A stretch of DNA of 7,973 nucleotides from contig MHFL01000049.1 of assembly GCA_001804165.1 (NCBI GenBank), forward strand, positions 52,747-60,719, in the 5' to 3' direction. A program made the translations under genes and the position numbers. Origin of the DNA: Omnitrophica bacterium RIFCSPLOWO2_01_FULL_45_10. Lineage in GTDB: Bacteria > Omnitrophota > Gorgyraeia > 2-01-FULL-45-10. Of this stretch, positions 6,704-7,973 are shown piece after piece (the first letter of the stretch is position 1; each line of letters opens with the position of its first letter). The notes beneath the pieces were generated by a model. That model saw nothing but the letters and a program-made list of their open reading frames with translations. It searched no databases and was not told where the DNA came from.

Positions 6704-6731
6704 TTGAAAAAGAAGAAGATTAGGATATAAT
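6704..6731 (+). promoter_or_regulatory. Sigma70-like promoter for the MetH-activation-domain gene
   Basis: TTGAAA (6704-6709), a 16-base spacer and a perfect TATAAT (6726-6731). The predicted transcript start falls at about 6738, which is the A of the annotated ATG. Either the message is leaderless, or translation begins at one of the ATG codons just inside the gene (6744 or 6759). An AGGA at 6722-6725 could instead be a ribosome site if transcription starts upstream. Confidence 0.45.
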
Positions 6732-6737
6732 ATATAC

Positions 6738-7427
6738 ATGAATATGCGTAATGAATATATGAGGGCTGATTGGGATTGGGTAAGGAGTGAATTATTGAGG
6801 CATGGGCAAATCGTATCAGCGAAGAAGGAAGAGGCAAGAAGTCAAATTGCTATAAGCGCTGATGAGAGCCTTGAGAAGGCAAGATCGCTCGTTAAACCCA
6901 AATATATCTCATCTATCTTAGATATCTTAACGATGAAGAGCGGCTCCATCATCGCTCGCGGTGGGATAATCTTTTCAATTGGAAAAATTTCTTCATATAT
7001 CAGGGGAGCGGCGTCTATCTGTCTTTATCTGGTTACTGTCGGAGAGAAAATAGAAAAGTCGGCGACTTGCCTTATGGATGGAGGTGACGCGTTGGGCGGA
7101 TACCTCTTGGATAGGATAGGCTCTTTGGCGGTAGAATCGTTGGCTGAAACTTTGGAAGAAAAAATAAGAAAAGATTACGCCTCTAAAGGCATGAGCGTCT
7201 CAACGCGTTTCAGCCCGGGTTACTGCGATTGGCCGGTAGAAGACCAAGCGGTATTCGCGAGAGCGCTCGATTTTTCTAAAGCGGGCGTCTCGCTAACCAG
7301 CGAATACATGATGGCTCCAAGAAAGTCGATTACGGCGATGGTAGGAATTGGCCCCGGAGGCGTATTCTCTAAAAGAAAATCCCCCTGTTTGCTTTGCGGA
7401 CAAAGGGATTGCGATTATAGGCGCTGA
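6738..7427 (+). CDS. Stand-alone methionine synthase activation-domain protein (MetH reactivation-like)
   Basis: A 229-residue protein matching the C-terminal activation domain of B12-dependent methionine synthase. The diagnostic segment RFSPGYCDWPVEDQ (157-170) carries the RxxxGY motif (R157, G161, Y162), which in MetH binds S-adenosylmethionine. MMAPRKSITAMVGIG (191-205) is the other conserved block. The C-terminus has C217-X2-C220-X4-C225 followed by YRR, a small cysteine motif I associate with stand-alone members. In MetH this domain supports reductive methylation of cob(II)alamin with SAM. Single-domain versions occur in anaerobes that have split or shortened MetH or corrinoid methyltransferases, so this protein probably repairs an oxidised corrinoid enzyme; the partner is not in the window. 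Three Met codons (1, 3, 8) compete as the start. Its last 13 bases overlap the tail of porB on the other strand. Confidence 0.88.
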   Translation: MNMRNEYMRADWDWVRSELLRHGQIVSAKKEEARSQIAISADESLEKARSLVKPKYISSILDILTMKSGSIIARGGIIFSIGKISSYIRGAASICLYLVTVGEKIEKSATCLMDGGDALGGYLLDRIGSLAVESLAETLEEKIRKDYASKGMSVSTRFSPGYCDWPVEDQAVFARALDFSKAGVSLTSEYMMAPRKSITAMVGIGPGGVFSKRKSPCLLCGQRDCDYRR

Positions 7428-7973
7428 TCTTGACTCTCTTTTTTGAGTAACTCTTCCCAATCCATATCCACTCTATTCTGCAACTCATCCAACAAGGATT
7501 TATTTTCCGGAAGCATTAAATGACGGAAACGGCCCTGGTGTTTGAGCCATTCCATTATAGGCTTCTTCTCCTTCGGCTTGTACGTGATATGGTATTGGCC
7601 ATTCACCACTTCATAAAGGGGCCAGATGCATGCGTCAGCCGCGACCCGTCCGAGTTCGCAGGTCAGTTCGGGGTCGAATGACCATCCGAGCATGCAGGGT
7701 TGAAATACATTTATGAACTTGGGCCCTTCTATTGATAGCGCCTTTTCTACTTTAGATGTGAGGTCGCGCCAGTTCCCAACTATTGACTGCGCCGCGTATG
7801 GAATGTCATGAGCGACCATTATAGCGGTGAGGTTCTTTCTGTGCTGCTCCTTCCCCGCCCTTTCTTTGCCCACAGGAGCAGTGGTAGTATGCGCTCCCTT
7901 CGGCGTCGCGCTCGAGCGTTGACAGCCTGTATTCATGTAAGCTTCGTTATTGTAGCAGACGTAGAGGATATTG
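7415..7973 (-). CDS. porB: Pyruvate:ferredoxin oxidoreductase beta subunit, C-terminal part (runs off right edge)
   Basis: The reading frame is open to the right edge and continues upstream of the first visible Met: residues NILYVCYNNEAY precede MNTGCQRSSATPKGA. Together these form the thiamine-diphosphate-binding signature of PorB-type subunits, where the usual text is YDNEAYMNTG-QRSSATP; the paired Asn (NN) is the end of the GDG...NN motif. The rest (NWRDLTSKVEKAL, FINVFQPCMLGW, a C-terminal helix) matches the PorB C-terminal half. The enzyme oxidatively decarboxylates pyruvate with CoA to acetyl-CoA, CO2 and reduced ferredoxin in the cytoplasm of anaerobes; the alpha subunit (pyruvate-binding PorA) is normally next door, here expected to the right. 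About 186 codons are visible, and the N-terminal part with the cluster cysteines is outside. A related 2-oxoacid:ferredoxin oxidoreductase cannot be fully excluded. It ends with TAA at 7415, overlapping its convergent neighbour. Confidence 0.9.
   Translation of the reverse strand, partial: NILYVCYNNEAYMNTGCQRSSATPKGAHTTTAPVGKERAGKEQHRKNLTAIMVAHDIPYAAQSIVGNWRDLTSKVEKALSIEGPKFINVFQPCMLGWSFDPELTCELGRVAADACIWPLYEVVNGQYHITYKPKEKKPIMEWLKHQGRFRHLMLPENKSLLDELQNRVDMDWEELLKKESQDQRL

Overview
The window is a dense, AT-leaning bacterial segment with ATA-rich codon use, GTG and TTG starts, and almost no intergenic DNA; the longest gap is about 110 bases. Its contents point to an anaerobe: five radical SAM enzymes in about 6.5 kb, a stand-alone cobalamin-dependent methionine synthase activation domain, and the beta subunit of pyruvate:ferredoxin oxidoreductase. 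The style resembles anaerobic candidate phyla such as Omnitrophota or Deltaproteobacteria-like anaerobes, but that placement is a guess from gene content. No rRNA, tRNA, CRISPR array, transposase or attachment site was seen.

Left block, minus strand, reading from 4222 down to 72: a compact operon of four genes. It encodes a B12-binding-type radical SAM enzyme, a PqqD-like protein (RiPP recognition element), and two paralogous SPASM-domain radical SAM enzymes. Genes one and two meet at (or within 12 bases of) a 4-base ATGA overlap, genes two and three are 34 bases apart, and genes three and four share a 4-base ATGA overlap. The transcript may continue past the left edge.

Middle block: a second B12-binding-type radical SAM gene (4325-5614, plus strand) diverges from the operon across about 100 bases that carry back-to-back promoter-like sequences. 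It converges on a fifth radical SAM gene (5654-6625, minus strand), a small enzyme with extra cysteines on both sides of its core.

Right block: about 110 bases with an imperfect hairpin and a good sigma70-like promoter lead to a MetH-activation-domain protein (6738-7427, plus). Its last codons overlap tail to tail with a partial porB on the minus strand (7415 to the right edge). These two look like central metabolism rather than part of the radical SAM cluster.

Working model: the RRE protein with two SPASM enzymes and one or two B12-type radical SAM enzymes is the toolkit of a ribosomally made, radically modified peptide (RiPP) or peptide-derived cofactor. No precursor peptide gene is visible in the window, so the substrate and chemistry are unknown. 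This is the most interesting open question here.
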